From Rhodospirillaceae bacterium (GTDB lineage Bacteria > Pseudomonadota > Alphaproteobacteria > Rhodospirillales > Rhodospirillaceae): 64,000 nucleotides of DNA. Below, in pieces: positions 16,116 to 26,128 of this stretch. Position 1 is the first letter of the stretch. Each line of letters starts with the position of its first letter. Under the pieces are notes generated by a model that was not told the DNA's origin, did not search any database, and saw only the letters and a program-made list of their open reading frames with translations. The stretch is taken from assembly GCA_029243545.1 (NCBI GenBank), contig JAQWRV010000008.1, forward strand, positions 22,857 through 86,856, written 5' to 3'. Both the position numbers and the translations under genes were made by a program.

Positions 16116-16505
16116 TTCATAACCTTAGGATTATGGTCTATGATAGGGATATTAAGTTCGATAGTTCGGCCAAACCAGTGCGCCGAATCGGTCTGGACAG
16201 CGTGCCAGGCGCGGGCAGCCTGGGCCGGAGGGTCAATTGCATGGGTTGTTCTCCGTGATCGCTTAAGCGCACTTGATGCTAACAATAAGTGCATGATGGC
16301 TGATGTATTGGGGGAAACAGCTGATCGCCTCGAATTTACGGCAGGGCCTGGATTTGGCGAAAGAGTAATTTTCCGGGAGCTATTTCTGCAAGGGCTGACG
16401 CTGTCAGATTTTGAAGATCGGACCGCCGGACTGGCCTGGACTGATTCGCATGTCGCGGCCCGGCAGGAATTGAGAGATCTCCTTGAACGCAGTCTTGATG
16501 GTTGA
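16116..16505 (+). pseudogene. mipZ: 5'-truncated mipZ (division-plane ATPase) remnant
   Basis: The frame ending at 16505 encodes the C-terminal part of the alphaproteobacterial ParA-like protein MipZ: SIAWVVLRDRLSALDANNK, then GPGFGERVIFRELFLQGLTLSDF, then SHVAARQELRDLL. MipZ is normally about 270-300 residues and begins with a KGGxGKST ATPase motif. Here that half is missing, and the frame meets a TGA at 16113. Around 16165-16180 the flanking residues look shifted between frames. The order mipZ-VWA-J-domain suggests this was the native locus. Causes could be a real deletion with another mipZ copy elsewhere, or an assembly join. Confidence 0.65.
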
Positions 16506-16543
16506 AGGGCTGCAGTGATGGCCATGACACGGTAAGATTAGGG

Positions 16544-17248
16544 ATGCCCAATAAAACTCTTAAACCAGGTGCCGTAAGTCAGACTGTCGCGGCGTTTCTA
16601 GATACGGCCAAGGCTGTGTCCGTGCAAACAGGCCAGACATTGGGCCATCTCATATTTGCTATGGATGCGACCGCAAGCCGGGCGCCATCCTGGGACGTGG
16701 CCATGAGCATCCAGGCCGATATGTTTGCGGAATCTGCCGCTCTTGGCGGGCTCGAAGTCCAACTCGTATTTTACCGGGGTTTGCTCGAGTGCCAGTCGAG
16801 CGGGTGGACTAGAGATGCGGCAGAACTTGGTCGTCTTATGAGCACAGTTGGTTTTCTTGCAGGACGCACTCAGATTGAGCGGGTATTGCGCCATGCTCTG
16901 AAAGAGTCGAACCAAAAAAAGGTCAATGCACTCGTGTTCATCGGAGATGCCATGGAAGAAAACGTTGATCTCCTTGCCGATGCAGCTGGGCAGCTCGGGA
17001 TCCGCGGCGTGCCCGTCTTTATGTTCCAAGAAGGGGGCGGTGAGCCTGCTGCAGCCGCATTTAAACACATCGCCAAAGTGTCGGGTGGGGCTTATTGCCC
17101 ATTTGATTCCTCAAGTCCCGGCGCTTTAAGTGCTCTGCTGAGAGCCGTTGCAGCCTTTGTCTCTGGTGGCGCAAAAGCGTTAGAGGACTATGAAAACAGA
17201 CACGGCGGGTCTCTGATGCGTCTCACCGACCAAATGGCGAAGCGTTAG
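16544..17248 (+). CDS. VWA-domain-like protein
   Basis: A 234-residue soluble protein with a von Willebrand A-type fold: HLIFAMDATASRAPSW carries a DxTxS metal-site-like motif, LEVQLVFYRG and ALVFIGDAMEEN match later strands, and a helical C-terminus ends with LMRLTDQMAKR. I start it at the ATG at 16544, where the protein begins MPNKTLKPGAV; a TTG 14 codons upstream is less convincing. It sits four codons before the J-domain gene, so the two probably act together. Function unknown. Confidence 0.68.
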   Translation: MPNKTLKPGAVSQTVAAFLDTAKAVSVQTGQTLGHLIFAMDATASRAPSWDVAMSIQADMFAESAALGGLEVQLVFYRGLLECQSSGWTRDAAELGRLMSTVGFLAGRTQIERVLRHALKESNQKKVNALVFIGDAMEENVDLLADAAGQLGIRGVPVFMFQEGGGEPAAAAFKHIAKVSGGAYCPFDSSSPGALSALLRAVAAFVSGGAKALEDYENRHGGSLMRLTDQMAKR

Positions 17249-17251
17249 CCT

Positions 17252-18007
17252 ATGTTGCTTTCCGCCATACTCGGTATTGGTCTGCTTGTTGCCGCCATCT
17301 TTTTGATGCGCTGGTATGTCAACGCCGACCCAGCCGTCCTGAGGCGGGTTTTGAAATGGACCGCCATTTGGCTGCTTGCACTGGTCGCCATATTTCTAGC
17401 ACTGACCGGCCGGTTCGCGGCTGCTTTCGGCATGGTCATGGGGATTGTTGCTTTTGGCTGGCGCCTGCTCAACATGATGGCGATGGCGCAGCAAATGCGC
17501 GGCATGTTTAGTGGTCTCGGCGGCGGGTTTGGTGGATCAGGACAAGCAGCCGCGGGTCAGTCGTCACAAGTCGAATCTCATTTCCTACGCATGCGCCTTG
17601 ATCACGATACAGGATCTATGGACGGCGATGTCCTGATAGGGCAGTTTCAGGGTCGCGTCTTATCGGCCATGTCAGTTGCAGACTTGCTCGAACTGTGTAG
17701 CGAGGTGAGTGGTGATTCAGACTCCCTGGGGCTCCTTGAAGCCTATTTAGACCGTGCGCATGTCGGCTGGCGAGAAGAGGCAGGTGCGGAGGCGTCCGGC
17801 GCGCGTGACTCTAGCCCGTCGCGATCATCGGGGCCAATGACGCGGAACGAGGCCCATCTCGCACTCGGATTGGAGCCCGGCGCGAGTCGGCGCGAGATCA
17901 AAGCGGCCTACCGCCAGTTGATGGCCAAGGTCCACCCTGACCGTGGCGGTTCTGCCTATTTGGCGGCAAAGATCAACGAGGCCAAGGACCTGCTCCTGAG
18001 TGACTAG
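17252..18007 (+). CDS. Membrane-anchored J-domain protein
   Basis: A 251-residue protein with hydrophobic N-terminal segments (residues 1-20, ~37-52, ~55-75), a Gly-rich linker, a mid-region helical part and a C-terminal J domain (~200-251) containing the HPDRGG motif. The J domain should stimulate a DnaK-type chaperone at the membrane. This architecture (J domain at the C-terminus) resembles DjlA/TIM14-like co-chaperones. Follows the VWA gene by three bases. Confidence 0.85.
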   Translation: MLLSAILGIGLLVAAIFLMRWYVNADPAVLRRVLKWTAIWLLALVAIFLALTGRFAAAFGMVMGIVAFGWRLLNMMAMAQQMRGMFSGLGGGFGGSGQAAAGQSSQVESHFLRMRLDHDTGSMDGDVLIGQFQGRVLSAMSVADLLELCSEVSGDSDSLGLLEAYLDRAHVGWREEAGAEASGARDSSPSRSSGPMTRNEAHLALGLEPGASRREIKAAYRQLMAKVHPDRGGSAYLAAKINEAKDLLLSD

Positions 18008-18129
18008 CTCGCATAGGGAACGGTGTTGCAACGCCAGGTTCTCCATGGCACAAAGCGCCGACGTCGCTTCTCGCGAAGTGGCGGCAAACCAACATTTTCT
18101 TCACGAAAGATATTAGGGGGGCAAAGGTT

Positions 18130-19002
18130 GTGGCGGGACGGGTACGCAAAGCTGTCTTTCCTGTTGCTGGACTGGGAACGCGGTTTTTACCGGCGACCAA
18201 GGTCATCGCCAAGGAAATGCTTCCTGTGGTCGATAAACCCCTCATCCAGTATGCCGTGGAAGAAGCCGCTGCCGCCGGCATCGAATATTTCATTTTTATA
18301 ACCGGGCGCGGCAAGTCCGTGCTGGTCGATCATTTTGACCATGCGCCTGAGCTTGAAACTCTATTGGGCTCCCGCGGCAGGGAAGAGGAACTCGAATCAC
18401 TTCTCGCCTCTATGCCCGAACCTGGCCGAGTTGCCGCGGTGCGCCAACAAGAACCGCTGGGTTTAGGGCATGCGGTTTGGTGTGCCCGTGCCAATCTTGG
18501 TAATGAGCCCTTTGCGGTGCTATTGCCCGACGAGTTGTTGATGTCTGACCCGCCATGTCTGAGGCAACTTATAAACGTGCACGAGAAAGTAGGGGGCAAT
18601 GTTGTAGCTGTTACGCAGGTGCCTCAGGAACAGACCAATCGATACGGCATCCTTGATGTTGAATCCGACGATGGAAAAGTAGCCAAGGCCAAGGGGATGG
18701 TCGAAAAACCTGATCCCGCATCTGCACCGTCCAGATTGGCGAACATTGGCCGGTACATTCTCGACCCAGCTGTATTTCATCATCTGGATAAACAAATCAA
18801 AGGTGTGGGTGGTGAAATTCAGCTCACCGATGCAATAGATGCGACCACTGATACAATTCCGTTTCACGGTGTGCGCTTTGAAGGCGACCGATTCGATTGT
18901 GGCGATAAAGTTGGCTTCCTAACCGCAAACATAGCCTTCGCTCTTAAACGGCCTGAGATGGCGGATCGCGTTCGGGAAGCGGTTGGCGCACTGCTCGCCT
19001 AA
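18130..19002 (+). CDS. galU: UTP-glucose-1-phosphate uridylyltransferase
   Basis: Makes UDP-glucose from UTP and glucose-1-phosphate. The 290-residue protein opens with the nucleotidyltransferase signature AVFPVAGLGTRFLPATKVIAKEMLPVVDKPLIQYAVEEA and contains LPDE.LM, GMVEKP and FDCGDKVGFL. The start is a GTG with an AGGGGGGCAAAGG leader. It leads a three-gene run with UDP-glucose dehydrogenase and phosphoglucomutase/phosphomannomutase, supplying UDP-glucose and UDP-glucuronate for surface polysaccharides. Confidence 0.95.
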   Translation: MAGRVRKAVFPVAGLGTRFLPATKVIAKEMLPVVDKPLIQYAVEEAAAAGIEYFIFITGRGKSVLVDHFDHAPELETLLGSRGREEELESLLASMPEPGRVAAVRQQEPLGLGHAVWCARANLGNEPFAVLLPDELLMSDPPCLRQLINVHEKVGGNVVAVTQVPQEQTNRYGILDVESDDGKVAKAKGMVEKPDPASAPSRLANIGRYILDPAVFHHLDKQIKGVGGEIQLTDAIDATTDTIPFHGVRFEGDRFDCGDKVGFLTANIAFALKRPEMADRVREAVGALLA

Positions 19003-19035
19003 ACATCACCTCATACATAGAGGAATTTCTGCAAT

Positions 19036-20361
19036 ATGCGCATTGCAATGATAGGAACCGGATACGTTGGCTTAGTATCCGGAACCTGCTTCTCAGAGTT
19101 CGGCCTTGACGTTGTTTGCGTTGACATGGACGAAGGCAAAATAGATCGGTTAAAGCAGGGTGAGATTCTCATTTTTGAACCCGGTCTGGATCAATTGGTT
19201 AAAACCAATGCGGCCTCCGGACGTTTGAGTTTTTCAACAGACCTCAAGTCAGCCGTCAAAGATGCGGACGCAGTCTTTATTGCGGTTGGAACACCGAGCC
19301 GTCGTGGCGATGGGCATGCGGACTTGTCCTATGTCTACGCCGCCGCGGAAGAAATTGCGCATGCGATCGATGGGTATACGGTGATTGTGACGAAATCGAC
19401 CGTGCCGGTTGGCACTGGCCGTGAAGTGCAGCGCATTATTAAAGAAACACGCCCTGATGCCAACTTTGACGTCGTATCCAATCCGGAATTTCTTCGCGAA
19501 GGGTCTGCCATCAATGACTTCATGCGGCCAGACCGCGTTGTGATTGGTGCTGAAACTGACCGCGCGAAAGAAATCATGCGCCAGCTTTACCGCGTTTTGT
19601 ACATCATTGAGACGCCAATACTTTTTACATCGCTTGAAACGTCTGAATTGATCAAATATGCGGCAAACACATTCTTGGCCGCGAAAATTACATTCATCAA
19701 TGAGGTGGCCGATCTTTGTGAGAAGGTGGGTGCTGATGTGCACGATGTTGCCAAAGGCATCGGTTTGGATGGTCGCATCGGTAAAAAGTTTTTGCACCCT
19801 GGGCCGGGGTATGGGGGCTCCTGTTTCCCAAAAGATGCGCTTGCTTTGGTCAAGACAGCGCAGGACTACGGCTCTCCCTTGCGCATAATTGAAACCGTTG
19901 TTGATATTAACGACAAGCGTAAAACGGCGATGGCTGATCGAATCATGGCCGCTTGCGGCGGTTCTGTTGATGGAAAAACCGTAGCGATTCTGGGGCTCAC
20001 ATTCAAGCCCAATACCGATGACATGCGCGACAGCCCGTCACTTGCAATCGTGTCAGCGCTCCTGGACGCAGGCGCAACGATCAAGGCCTATGACCCTGAG
20101 GGGATGGACGAAGCCAAGCGGATGATGCCCGACGTCATCTATTGCGAAGACACTTACGCCACTATGGACGGTGCAGATGTTCTGGTGATCGTTACAGAGT
20201 GGAATGAGTTTCGCAGTTTAGACTTTGCCCGCATCAAAGGATTGCTATCAGCGCCGATCCTAGTTGACCTTCGAAATATTTACACACCGGAAGACTTGGC
20301 GCAGGCTGGTTTCTCGTACCACTGTATCGGCCGTGCGACCCGCAAACCTGGTCCGCGGTAG
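19036..20361 (+). CDS. ugd: UDP-glucose 6-dehydrogenase
   Basis: Oxidises UDP-glucose to UDP-glucuronate with two NAD+. The 441-residue protein has the N-terminal NAD fold MRIAMIGTGYVGLVSGTCFSEFG, the STVPVGTG segment, the FLREGSAINDF substrate region, and the catalytic Cys in GPGYGGSCFPKD. The C-terminal domain contains ILGLTFKPNTDDMRDSPS. It lies between galU and the hexose mutase, consistent with one pathway. Confidence 0.95.
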   Translation: MRIAMIGTGYVGLVSGTCFSEFGLDVVCVDMDEGKIDRLKQGEILIFEPGLDQLVKTNAASGRLSFSTDLKSAVKDADAVFIAVGTPSRRGDGHADLSYVYAAAEEIAHAIDGYTVIVTKSTVPVGTGREVQRIIKETRPDANFDVVSNPEFLREGSAINDFMRPDRVVIGAETDRAKEIMRQLYRVLYIIETPILFTSLETSELIKYAANTFLAAKITFINEVADLCEKVGADVHDVAKGIGLDGRIGKKFLHPGPGYGGSCFPKDALALVKTAQDYGSPLRIIETVVDINDKRKTAMADRIMAACGGSVDGKTVAILGLTFKPNTDDMRDSPSLAIVSALLDAGATIKAYDPEGMDEAKRMMPDVIYCEDTYATMDGADVLVIVTEWNEFRSLDFARIKGLLSAPILVDLRNIYTPEDLAQAGFSYHCIGRATRKPGPR

Positions 20362-20367
20362 AATATT

Positions 20368-21744
20368 ATGGGGCATACCTTTCATCCTAATATTCTGCGC
20401 GAATACGATATCCGCGGCATTGTCGGTGAAACCCTTAGCACGGACGATGCCCAAGCAATCGGGCGTGCCTTTGGGTCACTCATCGTTGAAAACGGCGGGA
20501 TGCGTGTTTGTGTCGGCTATGACGGCCGGCAAAGCTCTCCGGATATGGAATCCGCACTTGTTGAGGGCCTCGTAGGGACTGGCATTGTTGTTGACCGTAT
20601 CGGGCGCGGCCCGACACCGATGCTTTACTTCGCGACGGTAGAAAGCGGAGCTGACGGCGGTATCATGGTGACAGGGTCACACAATCCGCCGACTCATAAT
20701 GGCTTTAAAATTATGCGGGGCCGGAAACCGTTTTACGGTGAAGCGATCAAGGACCTTGGCCGTCGTGCTGCCGAAGGTGCTTTTGTGGGTGGAAAAGGCA
20801 ATGCGGTCGAGGTCCCTACGTTCGATCGGTATATCAATCGTGTTGTAGAGAATTTTGACGGAGATAAACCACTCTCCGCCATATGGGATCCTGGCAATGG
20901 TGCGGCTGGAGAGGCCGTTGTCGCTGCGATTAAGCATCTACCTGGCCACCATAGCGTCATCAATGGCGACATCGATGGAACGTTCCCGCACCATCACCCA
21001 GACCCCACAGTCCCTGAAAACTTGGTGCAGCTGCAGGCGGCTGTAGCAGAGGCGGGGGCGGATGTTGGCTTTGCCTTTGATGGAGACGGTGACCGGATTG
21101 GTGTCATCGATGGCGAAGGAAATATTCTTTGGGGTGATCAGATCATGATGATCCTGGCAGACGATGTCCTGTCTGAACTGCCAGGCTCATTTGTTATCGC
21201 CGATGTTAAAGCCAGTCAGGTCTTGTTCGATGAAATCACCCGGCTTGGCGGCAAACCCGTCATGGCCAAGACGGGCCATTCCTTGATCAAAGCGAAGATG
21301 GCCGAGCTTGACGCTCCACTGGCAGGAGAGATGAGCGGGCATATCTTTTTTGCTGATCACTACTACGGTTTCGATGATGCGCTATACGCCGCTATCCGGT
21401 TCTTCTCGATCCTATGCCGGATGGATCAAAGCCTTTCGGACCGCTATGCTAGTATGCCTAAAGCGTTGAACACGGCTGAACTCCGCTTTGAGTGCGCGGA
21501 TGAACGCAAGTTTGTAGTGATAGAAGAGGTTAAGGCGAGGCTCGCTGAATCGGGAGATGATGTTAATGACGTTGATGGCGTACGTGTGCGTGGTGAAGAC
21601 GGTGGGTGGTGGCTTTTGCGGGCATCAAACACGCAAGCCGTTTTAGTTGCCAGGTGTGAAGCAGATACGGAAGAAGCGCTAACAGCGGTCAAAGCTAAAT
21701 TGGCAGATCAACTTGAGCAAAGCGGTCTTTCACTGCCCTCCTAA
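20368..21744 (+). CDS. Phosphomannomutase/phosphoglucomutase
   Basis: A 458-residue alpha-D-phosphohexomutase that interconverts hexose-6- and hexose-1-phosphates. Four domains are readable: REYDIRGIVGETL, the phosphoserine loop MVTGSHNPPTHNGFKIM, the metal loop FAFDGDGDRIGVID, the sugar-specificity GEMSGHIFF, and the C-terminal phosphate-binding loop RASNTQAVLVARCEA. It supplies glucose-1-phosphate for galU or mannose-1-phosphate; AlgC-like dual specificity is plausible. It ends 23 bases before the convergent carboxypeptidase gene. Confidence 0.92.
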   Translation: MGHTFHPNILREYDIRGIVGETLSTDDAQAIGRAFGSLIVENGGMRVCVGYDGRQSSPDMESALVEGLVGTGIVVDRIGRGPTPMLYFATVESGADGGIMVTGSHNPPTHNGFKIMRGRKPFYGEAIKDLGRRAAEGAFVGGKGNAVEVPTFDRYINRVVENFDGDKPLSAIWDPGNGAAGEAVVAAIKHLPGHHSVINGDIDGTFPHHHPDPTVPENLVQLQAAVAEAGADVGFAFDGDGDRIGVIDGEGNILWGDQIMMILADDVLSELPGSFVIADVKASQVLFDEITRLGGKPVMAKTGHSLIKAKMAELDAPLAGEMSGHIFFADHYYGFDDALYAAIRFFSILCRMDQSLSDRYASMPKALNTAELRFECADERKFVVIEEVKARLAESGDDVNDVDGVRVRGEDGGWWLLRASNTQAVLVARCEADTEEALTAVKAKLADQLEQSGLSLPS

Positions 21745-21767
21745 TTCGCAATTAATTATTGCTAGCT

Positions 21768-22991
21768 TTATCCAGCACTGTCTTGCACTGCGGCACGCGC
21801 AACTTCTGGTGAAACGACGAGGCATTGGTGGGGCGGCTTATCCATGAGACGGCATGCTGTTCGGGTTTCTGCTTCCTTCAATCCTAGAATTTGTGCCCTG
21901 AAGAGTTGCTTTCCGCTCACGATAACGGGTTCAATGTGACTGAACGCGGCGTCATAGGTTTTTTTAATTATACTTTCGGCTTCATTGGCCTTTTTTTGTG
22001 CGACGTCACTAATCGAATACGCCCCGATTTGTATGCCCCATGCTTCGGCCCTTAGAAGCTCAAGGTCAGGTTTGGTTCGTGGTCTTACACTGAACTCTGC
22101 AGGGGTTAGCTCCCCATTAGCGGCGGCAACCATGAGCGGCTTGCGCGCAGGGTAGGGCGGTAAGCCGTACTCTGCAGCGTCGACAAAGCCCTTATCCATA
22201 AGCGTTGCAAGATGGCCGTCTCGCTGCTTGGCAGACTTGCCTCCAAAGACCACGCCGATGAGACGGTCGTCGTCACGGCGGGCCGAAGCGGCCAGGTTAA
22301 AACCCGAGGCGCTAGTGTAACCCGTTTTAAGACCGTCGGCACCTTTATAACGTTCCATGAACTTGTTGTGGCCGCGAAAGCTCTTGCCATCGTATGAGAA
22401 TCTCTTGCGCGAAAAATAATCATAGAACTGAGGAAAATCATTCATTAGCCGTTGGGCTAAAATTGCGATATCACGCGCGGTTGAAAGTTGAGCGCGGTTT
22501 GGCAAACCTGAGGCGTTGCGAAAATTTGTCCGGGTCATACCCAGTTCATTAGCCTTCGCAGTCATTTGCCGGCCGAATTTACGCTCGGTTTTGCCTAGGT
22601 GCTCTGCAACGACCACAGCCACGTCGTTCGCTGACCTTACGACTAAAGCCAGGATCGCGGTTTCAGCCGTGATCGTGCTGCCAGGGGCAAGCCACATTTT
22701 TGAGCGGGGCTGGCGGGACGCCCGCGCTGATACCTTCATTTTCGACTTGAGTGTCATGTCACCCTGTTCGATCTGCTCGAAAAGCAGGTAAAGGGTCATC
22801 ATTTTGGTTAATGAGGCGGGGTAATTACGGGTATCCGCATTGACCTCGTGGTACACGCGGCCCGTCTGCGCATCCATGATAATCGACGCATATTTGGCCG
22901 ATACAGGCCAAGCCATTGATATTGTTAATGAAAAAATAAGAGCAGCCAGTGCAGGCCAGTCTATGAGCCGTCTTTTTACTAAAGCCGCCAC
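21768..22991 (-). CDS. D-alanyl-D-alanine carboxypeptidase (S11) with C-terminal SPOR domain
   Basis: A low-molecular-mass penicillin-binding protein that trims D-Ala from peptidoglycan stem peptides. Motifs: SLTK (catalytic Ser), RSAND (SxN) and LKTGYTS (KTG). After a basic Pro-rich linker the C-terminus (residues ~320-400) looks like a SPOR domain (WGIQIGAYSISDVAQKKANEAESII...GKQLFRAQILGLKEAETRTACR), which binds denuded glycan at the septum. The hydrophobic leader (ALIFSLTISMAWPVSA) is a signal peptide. I prefer the GTG at 22991 with AAGGGG upstream; a TTG at 23030 is possible. Confidence 0.88.
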   Translation of the reverse strand: MAALVKRRLIDWPALAALIFSLTISMAWPVSAKYASIIMDAQTGRVYHEVNADTRNYPASLTKMMTLYLLFEQIEQGDMTLKSKMKVSARASRQPRSKMWLAPGSTITAETAILALVVRSANDVAVVVAEHLGKTERKFGRQMTAKANELGMTRTNFRNASGLPNRAQLSTARDIAILAQRLMNDFPQFYDYFSRKRFSYDGKSFRGHNKFMERYKGADGLKTGYTSASGFNLAASARRDDDRLIGVVFGGKSAKQRDGHLATLMDKGFVDAAEYGLPPYPARKPLMVAAANGELTPAEFSVRPRTKPDLELLRAEAWGIQIGAYSISDVAQKKANEAESIIKKTYDAAFSHIEPVIVSGKQLFRAQILGLKEAETRTACRLMDKPPHQCLVVSPEVARAAVQDSAG

Positions 22992-23279
22992 TCTATAAAT
23001 CCACCCCTTAACCCGGACATGTGAGGCCAAAATACTGAATTAAGATATCGCAGCTAAGCTGGGAGTGTCCAGCCATGTCATTGATTCTCAACACTATTTA
23101 ATCACGGTTACGAAGTCGTTTACGGATTCAGATCATATAGGGTGTGCTGTATCCTATTGCTGATGGTTGGGGCAAAAGCATACTCCCCCTTTTTTTGCCC
23201 GCGTGGGCACCCCATATTTGGTAATATCTTAGCAATGGTTCATACGAAGATGATTAATGCACATAGAAAATTTGCAATT

Positions 23280-23630
23280 ATGAAGCCGGCCTGGGCAGCG
23301 GATGAGGACGATGACAATCGCGATGGCGATGGCGGCCCCGATACCGGGGTGGCCATCAAGACCCGCCCCAAGGTCAAAAAGCCATCTATGTACAAAGTGC
23401 TCATGTTAAACGACGATTACACACCCATGGAGTTCGTCGTTCATATTTTGGAGCGGGTTTTTAGCAAGAATGCAGATGAAGCGACCCAGATCATGTTGCA
23501 TGTGCATCAGAAAGGCGTCGGGGTGTGTGGTGTATATACTTATGAGGTGGCCGAGACAAAAGTCACACAAACCATGGATCTCGCTAAAAAGCACCAACAC
23601 CCGCTGCAATGCACATTAGAAAAAGAATAG
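23280..23630 (+). CDS. clpS: ATP-dependent Clp protease adaptor ClpS
   Basis: Delivers N-degron substrates to ClpAP. The core [24 protein letters not shown] and the later [16 protein letters not shown] are diagnostic. The start is uncertain: ATG at 23280 gives 116 residues, the usual length, while upstream ATGs at 23235 and 23250 would add a poorly conserved leader; none has a strong ribosome site. It precedes clpA by 34 bases, the standard clpS-clpA pair. Confidence 0.92.
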   Translation: MKPAWAADEDDDNRDGDGGPDTGVAIKTRPKVKKPSMYKVLMLNDDYTPMEFVVHILERVFSKNADEATQIMLHVHQKGVGVCGVYTYEVAETKVTQTMDLAKKHQHPLQCTLEKE

Positions 23631-23664
23631 ACTGCCAACTCCTTAGGAAAGGCGAGTTTTACGT

Positions 23665-26001
23665 ATGCTATCTCAGAACCTCGAAAAAACGCTTCACCAC
23701 GCACTAGCGCTCGCGTCTGATCGTGATCATGAGTACGCGACTTTGGAACACTTGTTGCTCGCTCTTTGCGAAGACCAAGATGCCATAGCCGTTATGCGCG
23801 CATGTAATATTGAAGTGGAAGAATTATCGAAAGTTTTGACAGATTTTGTTGACGACGACTTGAGCGAATTGACTTCTTCTGAAGGCGCTGACCCCAAACC
23901 GACCGCAGGTTTTCAGCGTGTTGTACAAAGGGCTGCCATCCATGTGCAGTCGTCCAACCGTGAAGAAGTGACTGGAGCAAATGTTCTCGTCGCATTATTT
24001 TCTGAGCGTGAAAGTCACGCCGTCTATTTTCTTCAAACCCAGGATATGACCCGTCTTGATGCTGTGAACTACATTTCACACGGCATCGCAAAACGCCCGG
24101 GTGAAGCTCGCGCCCGCCCGGTTCAAGGTGCTGAAGGTGAAGCGCCTGGAAGTAACGAAGACGCTAAAGGCGGTCAGGAAGCCCTCACAGCCTACTGCGT
24201 GGACCTCAATGAGAAGGCTGCTGAAGGCAAAATTGACCCACTCATCGGGCGCGAGTTGGAGATTGAACGGACCATTCAGATTCTCTGCCGGCGGACCAAG
24301 AACAATCCACTTTACGTTGGAGATTCAGGCGTCGGTAAAACAGCCCTCGCTGAGGGGCTGGCGCGGCGCATCGTCAATAAAGAAGTCCCCGCAGTTCTTG
24401 AGAATGCGATTATTTTTTCCCTTGATATGGGTTCCCTTCTAGCAGGAACCCGTTACCGGGGTGATTTTGAGGAACGCCTTAAAGCCGTTGTCTCTGAATT
24501 AGAGCAAACTGAAGGTGCTGTTTTATTCATCGACGAAATTCATACAGTAATTGGTGCCGGGGCAACGTCCGGCGGTGCGATGGACGCGTCTAATTTACTT
24601 AAACCGGCTTTAGCGTCAGGGTCACTTCGCTGTATGGGGTCGACGACTTACAAAGAGTTTCGCAATCACTTTGAAAAAGACCGTGCCTTGGTGCGGCGGT
24701 TTCAGAAGATTGATGTGATCGAACCGTCTGTTGAGGACACGATTAAAATTCTCAAAGGTCTTAAGCCATATTACGAAGAGTATCATCATGTCCGCTATAC
24801 GGCAGACGCTATTCGTACCGCCGTAGAGCTTGCAGCCAAGTATATCAATGACCGTAAATTGCCCGACAAAGCAATAGACGTAATTGACGAAAGTGGTGCT
24901 GCCCAAATGCTGGTGCCAGAGGCGAAACGCCGTAAAACTATTTCAGTGAAAGAAGTTGAAGCTGTCGTTGCCAAAATGGCCCGGATTCCGCCTAAGTCCG
25001 TTTCGCGCGACGACAAGAAAGCCCTTCAGAGTCTTGAACGCGATCTGAAAACGATGGTCTTTGGCCAAGATCAAGCCATTATCGCATTATCAAGTTCGAT
25101 CAAGTTGTCCCGCGCGGGACTACGCGAACCGGAAAAGCCCATCGGAAGTTATCTGTTCTCGGGGCCGACGGGTGTCGGCAAAACCGAAGTGGCGCGACAG
25201 CTGGCGGCTAGTCTCGGTATCGAGTTGCACCGGTTTGACATGTCTGAGTACATGGAACGGCATTCTATTTCCCGCTTGATCGGAGCGCCGCCGGGCTATG
25301 TCGGTTTTGACCAGGGCGGATTGCTCACCGATTCTGTCGATCAGCATCCTCACAGTGTGTTGTTGCTTGATGAAATAGAAAAAGCGCATCCCGATCTATT
25401 CAACATTTTACTGCAAGTAATGGATCACGGAAAGCTCACCGATCACAACGGTAAAAGTATAGATTTCCGCAATACCATACTGATTATGACCACGAATGCC
25501 GGCGCTTCGGAATTGGCAAAAAATGCGATCGGCTTTGAACGCGAAGAGCGGCAAGGCGAAGATCAAGAAGCGATTGAGCGGATGTTCACGCCGGAATTCC
25601 GCAATCGCCTCGACGCAACTATTCCATTCTCGGCTCTTTCAACAGACGTCGTTGAAAAAGTAGTGGAGAAATTCGTCATGCAACTTGAAGCACAGTTGTC
25701 TGATCGTAACGTGACAATCGAATTGTCGGTTAAAGCGCAGGCCTACCTGGCACGCAGAGGCTATGATAAGAAAATGGGTGCCCGACCCTTGGCGAGACTG
25801 ATCCAGAACGAAATCAAAAAGCCGCTGGCCGAAGAGCTTTTATTCGGTAAGTTGGTCGATGGTGGTCTGGTGAGGGTTGGGCATAAAGAGGGCAAGCTGA
25901 GTTTCGTGATCGAAGCTCAAGTTAAAGCTGCCCCGCCCCAAAGAAAGAAAAAGAAAAAGGGTTCGGGTGGACCGTCCCGAATTCCTGAAACCGTTAAGTA
26001 A
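23665..26001 (+). CDS. clpA: ATP-dependent Clp protease ATP-binding subunit ClpA
   Basis: Hexameric AAA+ unfoldase that feeds proteins to ClpP. The 778-residue protein has the N-domain with two Clp repeats (~1-145), the first AAA module with GDSGVGKTAL and LFIDEIHT, and the second with GPTGVGKTEV and LLLDEIEK. The C-terminal module carries the KMGARPLARLIQNEIKKPLAEELLFG sensor-2 region. A Lys-rich tail (RKKKKKGSGG) ends it. The length agrees with other ClpA proteins. Confidence 0.96.
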   Translation: MLSQNLEKTLHHALALASDRDHEYATLEHLLLALCEDQDAIAVMRACNIEVEELSKVLTDFVDDDLSELTSSEGADPKPTAGFQRVVQRAAIHVQSSNREEVTGANVLVALFSERESHAVYFLQTQDMTRLDAVNYISHGIAKRPGEARARPVQGAEGEAPGSNEDAKGGQEALTAYCVDLNEKAAEGKIDPLIGRELEIERTIQILCRRTKNNPLYVGDSGVGKTALAEGLARRIVNKEVPAVLENAIIFSLDMGSLLAGTRYRGDFEERLKAVVSELEQTEGAVLFIDEIHTVIGAGATSGGAMDASNLLKPALASGSLRCMGSTTYKEFRNHFEKDRALVRRFQKIDVIEPSVEDTIKILKGLKPYYEEYHHVRYTADAIRTAVELAAKYINDRKLPDKAIDVIDESGAAQMLVPEAKRRKTISVKEVEAVVAKMARIPPKSVSRDDKKALQSLERDLKTMVFGQDQAIIALSSSIKLSRAGLREPEKPIGSYLFSGPTGVGKTEVARQLAASLGIELHRFDMSEYMERHSISRLIGAPPGYVGFDQGGLLTDSVDQHPHSVLLLDEIEKAHPDLFNILLQVMDHGKLTDHNGKSIDFRNTILIMTTNAGASELAKNAIGFEREERQGEDQEAIERMFTPEFRNRLDATIPFSALSTDVVEKVVEKFVMQLEAQLSDRNVTIELSVKAQAYLARRGYDKKMGARPLARLIQNEIKKPLAEELLFGKLVDGGLVRVGHKEGKLSFVIEAQVKAAPPQRKKKKKGSGGPSRIPETVK

Positions 26002-26037
26002 AGATCAGCTCAGAACCTTACGCAGGTTATTATAGCT

Positions 26038-26069
26038 AAAAAAAGAGCCCCCCGCCAAAAGGCGGAGGG
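26038..26069 (-). terminator. Intrinsic terminator of the glnB-glnA operon
   Basis: On the minus strand, the stem CCCTCCGCC/GGCGGGGGG with loop TTTT is followed by CTCTTTTTT. It lies about 60 bases after the glnA stop. On the plus strand the same stem lies after clpA but has no T-run. Confidence 0.8.
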
Positions 26070-26128
26070 TTCCCTGCGCGATGATCTTTCCGGGTAACAG
26101 CCTGGTCCGGAAAGACCTGTAGGATTTG

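Noticed and set aside
16007..16525. 172-codon minus-strand frame opposite the mipZ remnant
   Set aside because: Its product is Arg/Ser/Pro-rich with no fold-like pattern, while the opposite strand shows clear MipZ sequence. It is a shadow.
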